Counted from the first letter of the stretch, positions 1-8,873 are shown. The stretch is DNA of 64,000 bases from Ohessyouella blattaphilus (GCF_024721265.1 NZ_JAMXOC010000012.1:26345-90344); one strand, 5' to 3'. Notes: a model not told the origin generated them from the sequence alone. Numbers and translations: made by a program.

Positions 1-328
1 CCCCCTTATTAACCTTTTTTCCTAAATATATATTTTCGGCAACGGATAGTTCTGGTACTAGATTGAACTCTTGATAGATAACGCCTATGCCTAATTTTTG
101 TGACAAAATCGGATTCATTTTGGAATAGACAACCTCTTCAAAAAATATTTCTCCACAATCTGGTTCGATTGCCCCAGATATAATTTTAATCAGGGTTGAT
201 TTACCTGCGCCATTTTCTCCCATCAATGCATGAACCTCTCCTGGATAAATCTTCAAACTAACATCCGCAAGAGCCTTTACACCAGGATATGTTTTTGAGA
301 CATTCACCAACCGTAATACAGCGTTCAT
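1..328 (-). CDS. Sugar ABC transporter ATP-binding protein, RbsA/MglA type (partial, continues beyond the left edge)
   Basis: About 109 N-terminal codons are visible, starting at the ATG at 326-328. The translation opens MNAVLRLVNVSKTYPGVKAL, carries the Walker A motif GENGAGKST and a Q-loop YQEFNLVPELSV. These are typical of the first nucleotide-binding domain of the two-domain ATPases that energise ribose/galactose/xylose importers. The start lies 16 bases after the stop of the substrate-binding protein gene, so the two form an operon. The rest of the gene and presumably the permease lie outside the window. The family call is firm; the sugar is unknown. Confidence 0.9.
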   Translation of the reverse strand, partial: MNAVLRLVNVSKTYPGVKALADVSLKIYPGEVHALMGENGAGKSTLIKIISGAIEPDCGEIFFEEVVYSKMNPILSQKLGIGVIYQEFNLVPELSVAENIYLGKKVNKG

Positions 329-344
329 ACTTTTTCCTTCTTTC

Positions 345-1319
345 CTATTTGTAATCAGAAATATTATCGGGTGTTACCGCTACCAAATTCTGACTATAAT
401 CTTTCTCATAATCTTCACCGTTTATAATTGCCTGACAAACTTCAACCAACTGTTTTCCAGTCGCTTTAGGATTTTGATCCACTGTAAATTGATATATCGT
501 ACCCTCACTAATCTTATTGAGCGCTTCATCTGTTGCATCCACCCCGGCAATTATATATTTGTCTGGGTCTGTCATTTGATTGGCTTTAAAGGCTTCATAT
601 GCACCGAGCGCTGCACCATCACTCACACCACAAACCATTCTTATATTCGGATTTGCCTGTAAGAAGTTTTCTGTGTTCGTCATGCCTTCTGTTTGGTCTG
701 CTGCCGTAGCATCAGCAACAAATTCTACATTGGGTGCATATTCTTTAATTCCCTCCATAATCCCATTTTTTCTCTGAATTACAGATTCTAAAAGATCATA
801 GTTGAGAGTTGCCGCTTCAATTTTCTCATCTGTTCCCCACTTCTGCGCAATCCATTTTCCTACTGCCTCACCTTGGGTATAACCTAATTGATATTCATCG
901 GCACCTACATAAGCATCATATCCCTCAACTTTAGAGGTCAAGCAAACCACTGCAATTCCCGCCTCTTTCGCTTCTTTTATGGCAACCTCAACAGCCTTCG
1001 GATCTACCGCACAAATAATAATTCCGTCTACTTTAGCCGAAATAAAATTTTCAATGGCTGCCACTTGAGTTTCTGAAGAGTTATCTGCGTCGTTAACAAG
1101 CAATTCGCCACCACTTGCTTTTAAAGTTTCTTCTGCCGATGCAACCAAATCAATAAAAAATTGCCCCGACATAGTAAGTACCGAAATTCCTATTTTAGTA
1201 CCCCCATCCGTTTTTGACTCTTCGCTTTCTGAACCATTTGACTGTTTACCACCACATCCTGTTAATAGGGACATCAACATCACACCACACATTAGTAAAG
1301 CTAGTACTTTCTTTCTCAT
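345..1319 (-). CDS. Sugar ABC transporter substrate-binding lipoprotein (Peripla_BP_4, RbsB-like)
   Basis: The start is placed at the ATG ending at 1319, preceded by an AAGGAGA ribosome site. The longer reading from 1361 would begin inside an operator. The protein (324 aa) begins with a lipoprotein signal: MRKK, a hydrophobic stretch and the lipobox LLTGC. The mature part has the two-lobed periplasmic-binding fold of pentose/hexose binders (GISVLTMSGQFFIDL near the N-terminus, then VDGIIICAVDPKAV). It is the first gene of an operon with the RbsA-like ATPase and delivers a monosaccharide to a membrane complex. Substrate not determinable here. Confidence 0.88.
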   Translation of the reverse strand: MRKKVLALLMCGVMLMSLLTGCGGKQSNGSESEESKTDGGTKIGISVLTMSGQFFIDLVASAEETLKASGGELLVNDADNSSETQVAAIENFISAKVDGIIICAVDPKAVEVAIKEAKEAGIAVVCLTSKVEGYDAYVGADEYQLGYTQGEAVGKWIAQKWGTDEKIEAATLNYDLLESVIQRKNGIMEGIKEYAPNVEFVADATAADQTEGMTNTENFLQANPNIRMVCGVSDGAALGAYEAFKANQMTDPDKYIIAGVDATDEALNKISEGTIYQFTVDQNPKATGKQLVEVCQAIINGEDYEKDYSQNLVAVTPDNISDYK

Positions 1320-1346
1320 ACATCTTCTCCTTTTCGTTTTGTTTTT

Positions 1347-1360
1347 TGGGAACATTCCCA
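1347..1360. promoter_or_regulatory. LacI-type operator, copy proximal to the SBP gene
   Basis: TGGGAACATTCCCA, arms TGGGAA/TTCCCA around a CA centre. An identical 14-mer lies 32 bp further upstream. Both lie between the promoter and the ribosome site of the substrate-binding protein gene. Confidence 0.65.
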
Positions 1361-1378
1361 ACTTGGATTAAATTTTTT

Positions 1379-1392
1379 TGGGAACATTCCCA
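1379..1392. promoter_or_regulatory. LacI-type operator, copy next to the promoter
   Basis: A second identical TGGGAACATTCCCA, starting a few bases after the expected transcription start of the promoter at 1405-1433. Its position suits transcriptional repression. No LacI gene that obviously owns these sites is adjacent within the window; it may lie beyond the left edge. Confidence 0.65.
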
Positions 1393-1404
1393 TTTCTTGA
1401 AATC

Positions 1405-1433
1405 AGAATATAATACTTCTCTTATTTTGTCAA
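1405..1433 (-). promoter_or_regulatory. Promoter of the sugar ABC importer operon
   Basis: On the minus strand, TTGACA (1428-1433) is separated by 17 bases from TATTCT (1405-1410). The predicted start, near 1398, lies just upstream of the two operators. Confidence 0.6.
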
Positions 1434-1546
1434 TTAAACAAAGTAAATTTGTGATTTTTATACCAAAAAAAGTCAGCGGAATTGGTACTCTTTTCCAAAT
1501 CCATCACACTCTAATTTTGTCAAAATAACCTCTAGCTCAAAATGAA

Positions 1547-1572
1547 TTATCATTCCATATATGGTATGATAA
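1547..1572. promoter_or_regulatory. 26-bp near-perfect palindrome upstream of the XRE gene
   Basis: The arms TTATCAT and ATGATAA flank a central CCATATATGG. Only one symmetric base pair breaks the symmetry. It lies in the 360-bp divergent intergenic region, about 108 bp before the XRE start. It could be an operator for that regulator or for another one. The rest of the gap shows no gene. Confidence 0.5.
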
Positions 1573-1679
1573 CTCTAGACACGGCCTGTCTCATCCGCGA
1601 AAAAAACTAATGCTCGCTCTGTGTCCTGTTTCTTTTTCCCTAATCGGGATAATCTAGTATTGCAAGGAGGTACAAACAT

Positions 1680-2195
1680 ATGAATCAGCAAAAAATCGGA
1701 GGCTTCTTAAAAGAACTCCGAAGCGAAAAGGCACTTACCCAAGAACAACTCGCCGAGCATCTTAATGTCTCGAGGCGAACGGTTTCTCGTTGGGAAACTG
1801 GAAGTAACCTGCCTGACCTAAGTGTCTTAGTGGAATTGGCTGATTATTACGAAGTCGACTTAAGGCAACTACTAGACGGAGAAAGGAAGCGTGAGAAAAT
1901 GAATAAAGAATTAGAAGAGACGGTACATAAAGTAGCCGACTACAGCAATGCACAGGAACAAAAACTAAAAAGACGAATCAATCGGGTGTTTCTTTTGGGA
2001 GTCCTAGCGTTTATTCTCTATATTGCAATGCTATTTCTAGAGATCACTGATAAATCGCCAACATATGAGGCCATTTCAAGCTTTGCCTTAGGACTATCCT
2101 TTGGCACAATGTTAGTGGGCGTTCTTATGACAAGTAGATTTTCTGCGAGAATTCAAGAAACAAAAATGAAGCTTTTTCAGAAAAGGAATAGATAG
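1680..2195 (+). CDS. XRE-family transcriptional regulator with C-terminal membrane segments
   Basis: The start ATG follows AAGGAGG with good spacing. Residues 5-60 form a Cro/C1-type helix-turn-helix (LKELRSEKALTQEQLAEHLN, then VSRRTVSRWETG). After a charged linker, two hydrophobic stretches near residues 103-122 and 130-152 suggest membrane anchoring. This architecture, a short HTH followed by two transmembrane helices, is common in Clostridia/Bacilli but its ligand is generally unknown. It is transcribed alone, divergent from the sugar importer and convergent with the SDR gene. Target unknown; the palindrome upstream is a candidate. Confidence 0.8.
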   Translation: MNQQKIGGFLKELRSEKALTQEQLAEHLNVSRRTVSRWETGSNLPDLSVLVELADYYEVDLRQLLDGERKREKMNKELEETVHKVADYSNAQEQKLKRRINRVFLLGVLAFILYIAMLFLEITDKSPTYEAISSFALGLSFGTMLVGVLMTSRFSARIQETKMKLFQKRNR

Positions 2196-2197
2196 AA

Positions 2198-2225
2198 AAG
2201 GGGGCTGTTGTGCGACAGTCCCCTT
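2198..2225. terminator. Bidirectional terminator-like hairpin
   Basis: An 11-bp stem, AAGGGGGCTGT / ACAGTCCCCTT with one wobble pair and a 6-base loop, lies between two convergent genes. On the minus strand it is followed by TTTTC, so it most plausibly serves the SDR gene; on the plus strand the T tract is absent. Confidence 0.5.
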
Positions 2226-2243
2226 AAACATGCAAATCAAATA

Positions 2244-3044
2244 TTACGGTCTAAGTCCCAGACCACCTTCTAAGGTTAGGGTTTCTCCAGTCATATACTT
2301 AAAGTCAGGAGAAGCAAGCTGAACACACACTCTCCCAATTTCTTGTTCCGCATCCCCTAGATGCCCGCAAGGCGGTGTATGTACGTTTGCCTCGTAAGCC
2401 TCTGGATAGGCCTTTTGAAACTGCTCTAGCTGCGCTGTCCATGCCAGTGGGCATACCACATTTACATTGATGCCGTCCTTCGCCCACTCGGTCGCTGCCA
2501 CCCTTGAAAGACCGCGAATGCCTTCTTTGGCGGCGGCATAGGAACACTGTCCGTAATTACCGAAAAGGCCAGCGCCAGAAGCAAAGTTGATAACAGAACC
2601 TTTGGACTTCACCAGATGTGGATAGCAGGCCTTCATGTAGTAAAAGGCTGCATATAGTCCTGAATACATAGCCAGATTGAAGTTATCCGTGGTATGCTCG
2701 GCAATCGATACTCCCGATGCTGACGCCTGGGCATTGTTTATTAGCACGTCAATACTGCCAAACTCGGCGATCGTCTTATCGATTACCCCTTGAACGACAG
2801 CCTCGTTATCCGCTCCTGCATTTACGTCCGCCTGAACGATTAGAACCTTAATACCGTATAAGCGCTCTAACTCTTCCTTAGCTTCTTCAAGCTTTTTTTC
2901 GTTGCGACCGGTGATAACTAGGTTAGCACCTTCCTTAGCATAAGCGGTGGCGATACCATAACCGATGGAGCCACAGCGTCCGTCGCTTAATACTGCGCGA
3001 CCAGCCCCTGTAATTATTGCTGTTTTACCTTGTAAAAATCCCAT
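2244..3044 (-). CDS. SDR-family NAD(P)-dependent oxidoreductase
   Basis: 266 aa with an AGGAGG ribosome site upstream of the ATG at 3044. It has the Rossmann cofactor motif TGAGRAV...GSIGYGIA near residue 12, the structural INNAQAS motif and the catalytic YxxxK (YAAAK). The glycine motif carries a short insertion (about eight residues, VLSDGRCG) that is less usual in classical SDRs but recurs in some alcohol/sugar dehydrogenases. It lies next to a DUF1537 kinase and a BKACE fragment, which suggests oxidation of a hydroxy or sugar acid. Those neighbours are damaged, so its pathway may no longer work. Confidence 0.8.
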   Translation of the reverse strand: MGFLQGKTAIITGAGRAVLSDGRCGSIGYGIATAYAKEGANLVITGRNEKKLEEAKEELERLYGIKVLIVQADVNAGADNEAVVQGVIDKTIAEFGSIDVLINNAQASASGVSIAEHTTDNFNLAMYSGLYAAFYYMKACYPHLVKSKGSVINFASGAGLFGNYGQCSYAAAKEGIRGLSRVAATEWAKDGINVNVVCPLAWTAQLEQFQKAYPEAYEANVHTPPCGHLGDAEQEIGRVCVQLASPDFKYMTGETLTLEGGLGLRP

Positions 3045-3137
3045 TTTCTCAGAACCTCCTGTCTTTTTTTTGCCGTATCAGTTACCTTGGTAATACTGTC
3101 ATTTTAATATATCTAGGTTCTAATCACAATATGATTT

Positions 3138-4484
3138 TCAACTATCTAACAGCGTCTCTACCGCTTCTCTTAGGGTGCTATCTTCGCCCACATTTCCTGG
3201 GAAGATAACGTAAGGAATTCCTGGAAAACGGCTTTCTGCTCCCGTCTGCCACACCGGTATGCCTGGGCGAATCTGCCCTAGTACCCGCGCCTTTTTAACA
3301 CCCAAAGCCTTCGTGCCGATATCACTAGAAGTAATGCCGCCTTTAGCGATAATAAACGCTGGGGCGACAATTAAGTTTTCCACAAAGGATTGGACGGCAC
3401 CGGATATCTTGACCGAGCGCTGCAGAGCAGCTTCCTTCGTATCACCACTTAGTTAGAGAACCTTTCGTTTGGTATATACGACAGCGGTGCGGCCGTCTTT
3501 AATACAGGTATCTAGCTGCTTTTGTACCCGACTAGTCTCTAGTTGAAAGGCTTCTTCCTCTAATACCGTATCGGAATCGAACTGAACAAACGTAAGCCCT
3601 GGCACTTCCTTTAGCTGCTCTAACTGGGCCGTAGTCTTCGCCGTATGGGAGCCGACGACGATAATCCCGCCATTTTCACTCGCTGATGATACCATCTCTA
3701 CCCTCGTTAATAGCGGGCGGGCGGTGATGTTGCCGATTACTTTCACGAAGCTAGCTGCCGTGCGATACAAATACCGTTTTCCGTATCCTAGAGCCTTATA
3801 TAGGGCCTTCATAAAGACTTCTAAGTGCTCATAACTAGCGGCGTTGACCACGATTTTGTTAAAATCATGCACCTGCATGAGTTGACCAGTAATCTTTTCC
3901 ACGTTACCTGCTCGTAAATCCTCAAGGTCAATCACACACACATCCTTAGCTAAGTATTTACCCTCTGTCTTTTCTTCAATATAATTTGTCAAATTCGAGG
4001 ACCGATACCCAAAGGTACGATCTTTTGCAAATTCCGTTTCCCCGGCAGGAATTAGCTCTTCGCCGCTCTTCACGTAATGAATATTATCGATGGTAAAGCG
4101 ACCGCCCTCGGCAAAAAAAGGACAGATAACCTCGCCGTCAACTAGCCTACCTAAGCCCTCAAGTCCGGCACGCAAAATCTCCGTTTCCAGAGGATAATGA
4201 CCGCGCAGAGTGGAGTCCCCGCGGCTCACAATGAGAAAATCTTGTCCGCTTTCTTCTGCCACTTCGATAATTCGCCTGATAATTTGCTGATGACACTTCG
4301 TTGTCTGCTCTTTCGTAAAGCTCCGAGAATTCGTCAGAATATAAAACATTGATTGCTCCTCGGCAAAGCCTGCAGCGATACTTTCCTTCTCCCAATCCGT
4401 ATAGACCGAGACGTCATGAACCGTCTGGATGCCTGTGGGGTCGTCATCAAGTACAATTATTTTACCTTTCCATTGTTCCGCCAT
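3138..4484 (-). pseudogene. Four-carbon acid sugar kinase (DUF1537/OtnK-DtnK family) interrupted by one in-frame stop
   Basis: The N-terminal 343 codons read MAEQWKGKIIVLDDDPTGIQ and contain the family motifs DDDPTG, TNSR and SRGDSTLRGHY. Translation stops at a TAA at 3453-3455. The same frame continues without interruption from there to the TGA at 3138, encoding the C-terminal nucleotide-binding part (VAPAFIIAKGGITSSD, then VWQTGAESRFPG). So the lesion is a single nonsense codon, not a frameshift. Full length would be about 447 aa, normal for the family, which phosphorylates 3-oxo-tetronates or D-threonate. Either a recent pseudogene, a sequencing error, or a functional readthrough. Confidence 0.8.
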
Positions 4485-4504
4485 TCCCTCGTCTCCTTTT
4501 CCTT

Positions 4505-5233
4505 TCAGACACCAAGATGAAAGCTTGCTCGCGCCTGGGTTGGTGTCATTACTTCTTTATCCATTGCTCTGATTAGAGCGGCCGTCTTCTCCACTAAGGG
4601 TACATTTTGAGAGACCGTCTGGGTCGGGGTTAAGTAAGCGCTATCTTCAAAGCCAACCCGAACCGTACTGGCTCCTAAGCCTAGGGCTGCCCCGATAATA
4701 CCAAAGTCCTGACGGTAAGCATGGGTAATGCCCCAAAGGGCTCCCGCTGGTAAAAACTGGCACATAGCCATCAAAGCTTCCGGAGTCGCCGGTGCAGCAC
4801 CTGAATGACCTAAGACAATGGTATAAAGGAGGGGCTCTGTCACGGCGAATTCCTTCTGTAAGCTTAGGGTGGTCAGCGGTGCACCAGCCTCATAAGCAAA
4901 CAAGTCTGGCAAATCATTGGAAGCTGCTAAGGTAGCAATCCTCTGAGTTAAGTTGTCAGCCGATACCATTTCATATTCCCATTCAAAATTAGGATTGACA
5001 TTCTGCTTGTAATCTTCACAGATTTTATTTAGTAAAATACCGTTATCATTATCTTCTGCCCAGATAGAAAGAATCTTAACCTTCTTTTCTAGTTGTGGGT
5101 CTTCTCCGGAATAGTCTGCGTCCTTCCACTCAGTCTTCGCTTCTGCCTTCGTATCCTCTTTTTGGCCACAGCCAGCTAACATGGTCACTCCCATAGCTGC
5201 TGCTAGTAATGCCGCAACAATTCTTCTTTTCAT
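4505..5233 (-). pseudogene. In-frame chimera: ABC substrate-binding lipoprotein N-terminus joined to C-terminal third of a DUF849/BKACE enzyme
   Basis: Residues 1-22 are a lipoprotein signal ending in MLAGC. Residues 45-120 are the start of a family-1 extracellular solute-binding protein (KVKILSIWAEDNDNGI, then LAASNDLPDLFAYEAG). From about residue 124 it changes to the C-terminal part of a beta-keto acid cleavage enzyme (EPLLYTIVLGHSGAAPAT, LPAGALWGIT, VRVGFEDSAYLTP, and the terminal TPTQAR). The junction lies near 4850-4880. A secreted lipoprotein head cannot sensibly carry this cytosolic tail, and the BKACE part lacks its N-terminal metal site. I read it as a deletion fusion of two former neighbours, or an assembly artefact. 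It is probably non-functional. Confidence 0.75.
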
Positions 5234-5339
5234 ACATTCCTCCTAATAATCTTTTTAGTTTGTTTTTCTCATCCCAGGATTTTTCTTGTTTTCATCATAT
5301 CACTCTGACCGATTTATGACAGTTCACTTTTTTTAGGTT

Positions 5340-7224
5340 ATGTCCAACTTTTTATTCCGCTGCAAATTCGGCATATATTTTCCAGACACTTTCATAAAAA
5401 AATCCCCCTACGCGGCGGTTCATTCTCTACCTTGGAACGCCGTCACTTGGACGGATGGCTTTTGGGCCGACGCCGAAAAGATTAATACCCTTTCTACGGT
5501 GCCCCACTTACAAAAGATGTTTGAAGCCAAAGACATCAGCCACGTAGTGGAGAACTTTCGCATCTGCGCTGGAGAGTCTACCGGTGGCTTTGACGGTACC
5601 GTCTTTGGCGACGGCGATTTCTATAAATGGCTAGAAGCGGCCCTTTATAGCGCCGCGAAGACTGGCAATACCCAGCTACTAGCACAAATCGATAACTACA
5701 TCGACCTAATCGGCAAAGCCCAGCTAAGGGATGGGTATATCTCCACTAAACAAATTATCGGCGAACGACAAGCAGACGGCATTTCCCGCTTAGGAGACAT
5801 CAATGATTTTGAAGTCTATAACTTTGGCCATCTATTTACTGCCAGCTGCCTCCACAAGCGGATTACCGGCAAGGACAATTTCCTCGCGATTGCTGAAAAA
5901 GCGGCCGGTTACCTAGAAACCCTATATCACGATAGCGAGAAAAACGGGGATGCCCAGACTGCCGTTTGTCCTTCTCACTACATGGGACTCTTAGAGCTAT
6001 ATCGTACCACCGGCAAAGAAAAATACCGAGACTTAGCTAAGCTTGCCATCGCCCTTCGGGACAACGTAAAAGATGGCCTTGATGATAACCAAGACCGCCT
6101 CCCTTTAAAAGAACACGAAAAAATTATCGGTCACGCCGTGCGCGCCAACTATTTGTACGCCGGAGTCGCTGACCTTTGTCTCGAAGAGGATAACGCCGAG
6201 TATCGTCAGGTGCTTCACTCCGTCTGGCGCAACCTAACCCAGCAAAAGATGTATATCACCGGTGGCTGCGGCGCTCTCTATAACGGAGCCTCTCCTTATG
6301 GCAACTTCTTTGTCCACCAGCTGGTCCATCAAGCTTACGGTTATGAGTACCAGTTGCCAAACATTACCGCCTACAACGAAACGTGCGCCTCGGTAGGCTC
6401 GGTTATGTGGGCTTACCGGATGTTCCAGTTAGAACCGAAAGCCCAGTATTTCGACATTATTGAAAAAACGATGCTAAATACGAATATGGCTGCTGTCAGC
6501 TTAGACGGCAAACGTTTTTTTTACGAAAATATGCTCCGGCGAGAAAAGGAGCTGCCCTACGAACTAATTTGGCCACTAACAAGGAGCGAATATATCCTCA
6601 GCTACTGCTGCCCACCAAACATCGCCCGGGCCATCGCCCAGTCTTCAGAATACGCTTACACCGTTAGCGATAACGCCCTCTGGCTAGGTATGTACGGGGC
6701 CAATAAAGCGAGAATCGAACTACCAAATGGCGCCCACTTTGACTTAGAGCAGAAGACAAACTATCCCTACGACGACTAGGGCTTTAACCCGCCGCGACCG
6801 TCAGTCTTATATAACCCTTCCCCTTACCGGTGACTGTGTGGTTTCAATCTCCTTTGACATGACACCGCGATATATGATTTCCCATCCGCTAGCCGAAGAG
6901 AATACCAACCAGGCTGCCGTTACTCGCGGACCCCTGGTCTACTGTCTAGAGGGGATCGACAATAACCAAGGGAATCTACATCCGCTCTTCTTTGACCCAA
7001 AGGCTTCCTTTACCGCTACCCCTACCGAAATCGGGGGACGGCAGATGGTGGCTCTCACCACTACGGGCTATCAGTCCTTACAAGAAGACTATGACCAAGA
7101 CGCCTTATATCAGCCCCTTGAAGACTGTCACTTTACCAAAACTAAGCTCGCCCTAATCCCCTATTTCGCCTGGGACAACCGGGAATACGGGGAGTTGAAA
7201 GTCTGGGTGCCAATTAGATATTAA
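5340..7224 (+). pseudogene. GH127 (DUF1680) beta-L-arabinofuranosidase-like protein with internal deletion and frameshift
   Basis: The first segment (5340-6779) holds the alpha/alpha-barrel catalytic domain with the metal-site motifs NETCA and SYCCPPN seen in GH127 enzymes, so the active-site ligands are retained. It ends at a TAG right after NYPYDD. From 6781 a different frame supplies the C-terminal beta domain (LPLTGDCVVSISFDMTPR, then AVTRGPLVYCLEGIDNN), open to 7224. Compared with the family, roughly 60-80 residues of the beta domain between these points are missing. The start at 5340 has no good ribosome site, and the first 20 residues look unusual for the family. It is probably a pseudogene of a pectin side-chain enzyme. 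Confidence 0.8.
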
Positions 7225-7236
7225 CGATCTTTTGAA

Positions 7237-7284
7237 AATAGCCAGAACGCTAAAGGACTTCCTCCCTTCATCGTTCTGGCTATT
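7237..7284. terminator. Bidirectional terminator between GH127 remnant and uxaC
   Basis: A 13-bp perfect stem AATAGCCAGAACG / CGTTCTGGCTATT with a 22-base loop, followed by GTTTTC on the plus strand and TTCAAAAG on the minus strand. Confidence 0.65.
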
Positions 7285-7295
7285 GTTTTCGCTAT

Positions 7296-8699
7296 TTATT
7301 TAAACCCAAAGTATTTAAGCGCATTGTCATAAGAAATATCTCTCACGATTCCATCAAGAACCTTTCTATCTGCCGGGTACTCGCCATCCTCTACCCAAGT
7401 GCCGATAAGATTACAGAGAATTCTCCGGAAATACTCGTGTCTGGTATAAGAAAGAAAGCTTCTAGAGTCCGTCAGCATGCCGATAAAGTTAGAAAGTAAC
7501 CCTAGGTTTGCCAAAGATACCAGCTGATCGGTCATCCCTTTTTTATGATCGTTAAACCACCACGCAGAGCCGTGCTGAATCTTGCCCACGGTCTTCTCAT
7601 CCTGGAAGCAGCCGATAATCGTATCTATCACTTCGTTGTCGCTAGGATTCAAGCTATAGATAATCGTCTTTGGTAGCTCATCCGTCATATTCAAACCATT
7701 CAGGAAGTTCGCCATCTCCGCTGACGGTGCGTAGTTATTGATACAGTCAAAGCCTGTATCTGGACCTAGCTTATTAAAGAACAACGTATTATTATCCCGC
7801 TTGCAGCCGTAGTGCAGTTGCATGACCCAGTTTCTTTCGTGGTACTCTCGCCCCACAAACGTCATAAAGGCCGTTTTAAACTGAAGCTCCTCCTCTTTTG
7901 AGAGCGGTGCGTCCTTCATTCTTTTGGCAAATATCTCCTCGATCTCGGCTTCTGTATAAGAAGCGCACATCACGTACTCAAGAGCGTGGTCGGAAGCCTT
8001 ACAGCCTCTAGCATCGAAGTAATCCATGCGATTTATAAGCGCCGCTTTTAGATCTGCAAAAGAAGTGATCGTAAGCCCAGTAGCCTCTCCTAACGTCTCT
8101 AGGTATTCTTTATAACTAGGCTTTTCAATATTCATCGCTTTGTCTGGTCGCCACGCCGGTAGGACTTTTACCGTAAAATCAGGGTCTTCTGCTAGCATCT
8201 GATGCCAGTGTAAATCGTCCGCCGGATCATCGGTTGTACAGATATGGGTAACGTGAGAATTTCTAATAATATTGCGAACGCTCATGTCATCTTCACTAAG
8301 CTTTTGATTGCAGAGCTCCCATACTTCCTTTGCCGTTTCTTTATTTAAGACTCCGTGGTAGTCGAAGTACCGCTGTAATTCTAGATGACTCCAGTGATAC
8401 AAAGGGTTGCCAATGGCCTTTTCTAGAGTTTCGGCCCACTTTTCAAACTTTTCGAAATCGCTAGCGTCCCCAGTAATATATCTTTCATCGACTCCGTTAG
8501 AGCGCATTTGCCGCCATTTGTAATGATCGCCGTAAAGCCACACCTGGGTGATATTGGCAAACTTCTTATCTTCGGCAATCTCTTTCGGATTAATATGGCA
8601 GTGATAATCGAGAATCGGCGCCTTCTCGGCTACCTGATGATAGAGCATTTTTGCCATTTCGTTATTTAAGAGAAAATCTTTATCCATAAACTGTTTCAT
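7296..8699 (-). CDS. uxaC: Glucuronate isomerase (uronate isomerase)
   Basis: 467 aa, the normal length of UxaC. It isomerises D-galacturonate to tagaturonate and D-glucuronate to fructuronate, the first cytosolic step of pectin sugar catabolism. The amidohydrolase-type HxH is visible at residues 33-35 (DYHCHINPKEIAED), and the family signatures CTTDDPADDL and LPAWRPDKA are present. It is divergent from the LacI-family regulator and has its own promoter with an operator overlapping the transcription start. Together with uxaA and uxaB nearby, it completes the route to 2-keto-3-deoxygluconate. Confidence 0.96.
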   Translation of the reverse strand: MKQFMDKDFLLNNEMAKMLYHQVAEKAPILDYHCHINPKEIAEDKKFANITQVWLYGDHYKWRQMRSNGVDERYITGDASDFEKFEKWAETLEKAIGNPLYHWSHLELQRYFDYHGVLNKETAKEVWELCNQKLSEDDMSVRNIIRNSHVTHICTTDDPADDLHWHQMLAEDPDFTVKVLPAWRPDKAMNIEKPSYKEYLETLGEATGLTITSFADLKAALINRMDYFDARGCKASDHALEYVMCASYTEAEIEEIFAKRMKDAPLSKEEELQFKTAFMTFVGREYHERNWVMQLHYGCKRDNNTLFFNKLGPDTGFDCINNYAPSAEMANFLNGLNMTDELPKTIIYSLNPSDNEVIDTIIGCFQDEKTVGKIQHGSAWWFNDHKKGMTDQLVSLANLGLLSNFIGMLTDSRSFLSYTRHEYFRRILCNLIGTWVEDGEYPADRKVLDGIVRDISYDNALKYFGFK

Positions 8700-8740
8700 G
8701 ATTTATAATCCTTTCTTTTAGAGTTAAAATTTACGTAAAA

Positions 8741-8756
8741 TTGTAACCGCTTACAA
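8741..8756. promoter_or_regulatory. LacI-family or CcpA operator of uxaC
   Basis: TTGTAACCGCTTACAA inside a longer palindrome (AAAA...TTTT flanks, 8737-8760), directly downstream of the uxaC -10. The core also fits the catabolite-responsive element consensus, so CcpA and the adjacent LacI-type protein are both candidates. Confidence 0.7.
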
Positions 8757-8761
8757 TTTTG

Positions 8762-8790
8762 ATTCTAATTCTTTCCCTTTATTATGTCAA
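8762..8790 (-). promoter_or_regulatory. uxaC promoter
   Basis: TTGACA (8785-8790), a 17-base spacer and TAGAAT (8762-8767) on the minus strand. The operator begins a few bases after the expected start. Confidence 0.7.
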
Positions 8791-8859
8791 TAAGCTTTTG
8801 GTTTTTAGGTATTTTCCACCTATTTTGGGATAAAAAACTTGTTTGTTTTTTACAAAAAA

Positions 8860-8873
8860 AGTAAGCTCTTACA
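8860..8873. promoter_or_regulatory. LacI-family operator upstream of the regulator gene
   Basis: AGTAAGCTCTTACA, a variant of the TGTAAGCGCTTACA motif. It lies just upstream of the -35 of the regulator promoter, in the 239-bp divergent region. Confidence 0.5.

Noticed and set aside
30..330. Possibility that the left-edge sequence is intergenic
   Set aside because: Reverse translation gives a clear ABC ATPase N-terminus with Walker A, so it is a partial gene.
2305..2547. 80-codon ORF overlapping the SDR gene
   Set aside because: It lies inside the SDR gene in another frame on the same strand, has no ribosome site and gives a cysteine/arginine-rich product typical of a shadow frame.
4855..4875. 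GAATTC and AAGCTT close together near the SBP/BKACE junction, resembling a cloning site
   Set aside because: Both hexamers are in frame within plausible coding sequence and no vector sequence is present; chance occurrence is sufficient.
5340..5402. N-terminal 20 residues of the GH127 remnant as a signal peptide
   Set aside because: The stretch has no proper hydrophobic core or cleavage site and no lipobox; it may be non-native sequence before the true homologous start.
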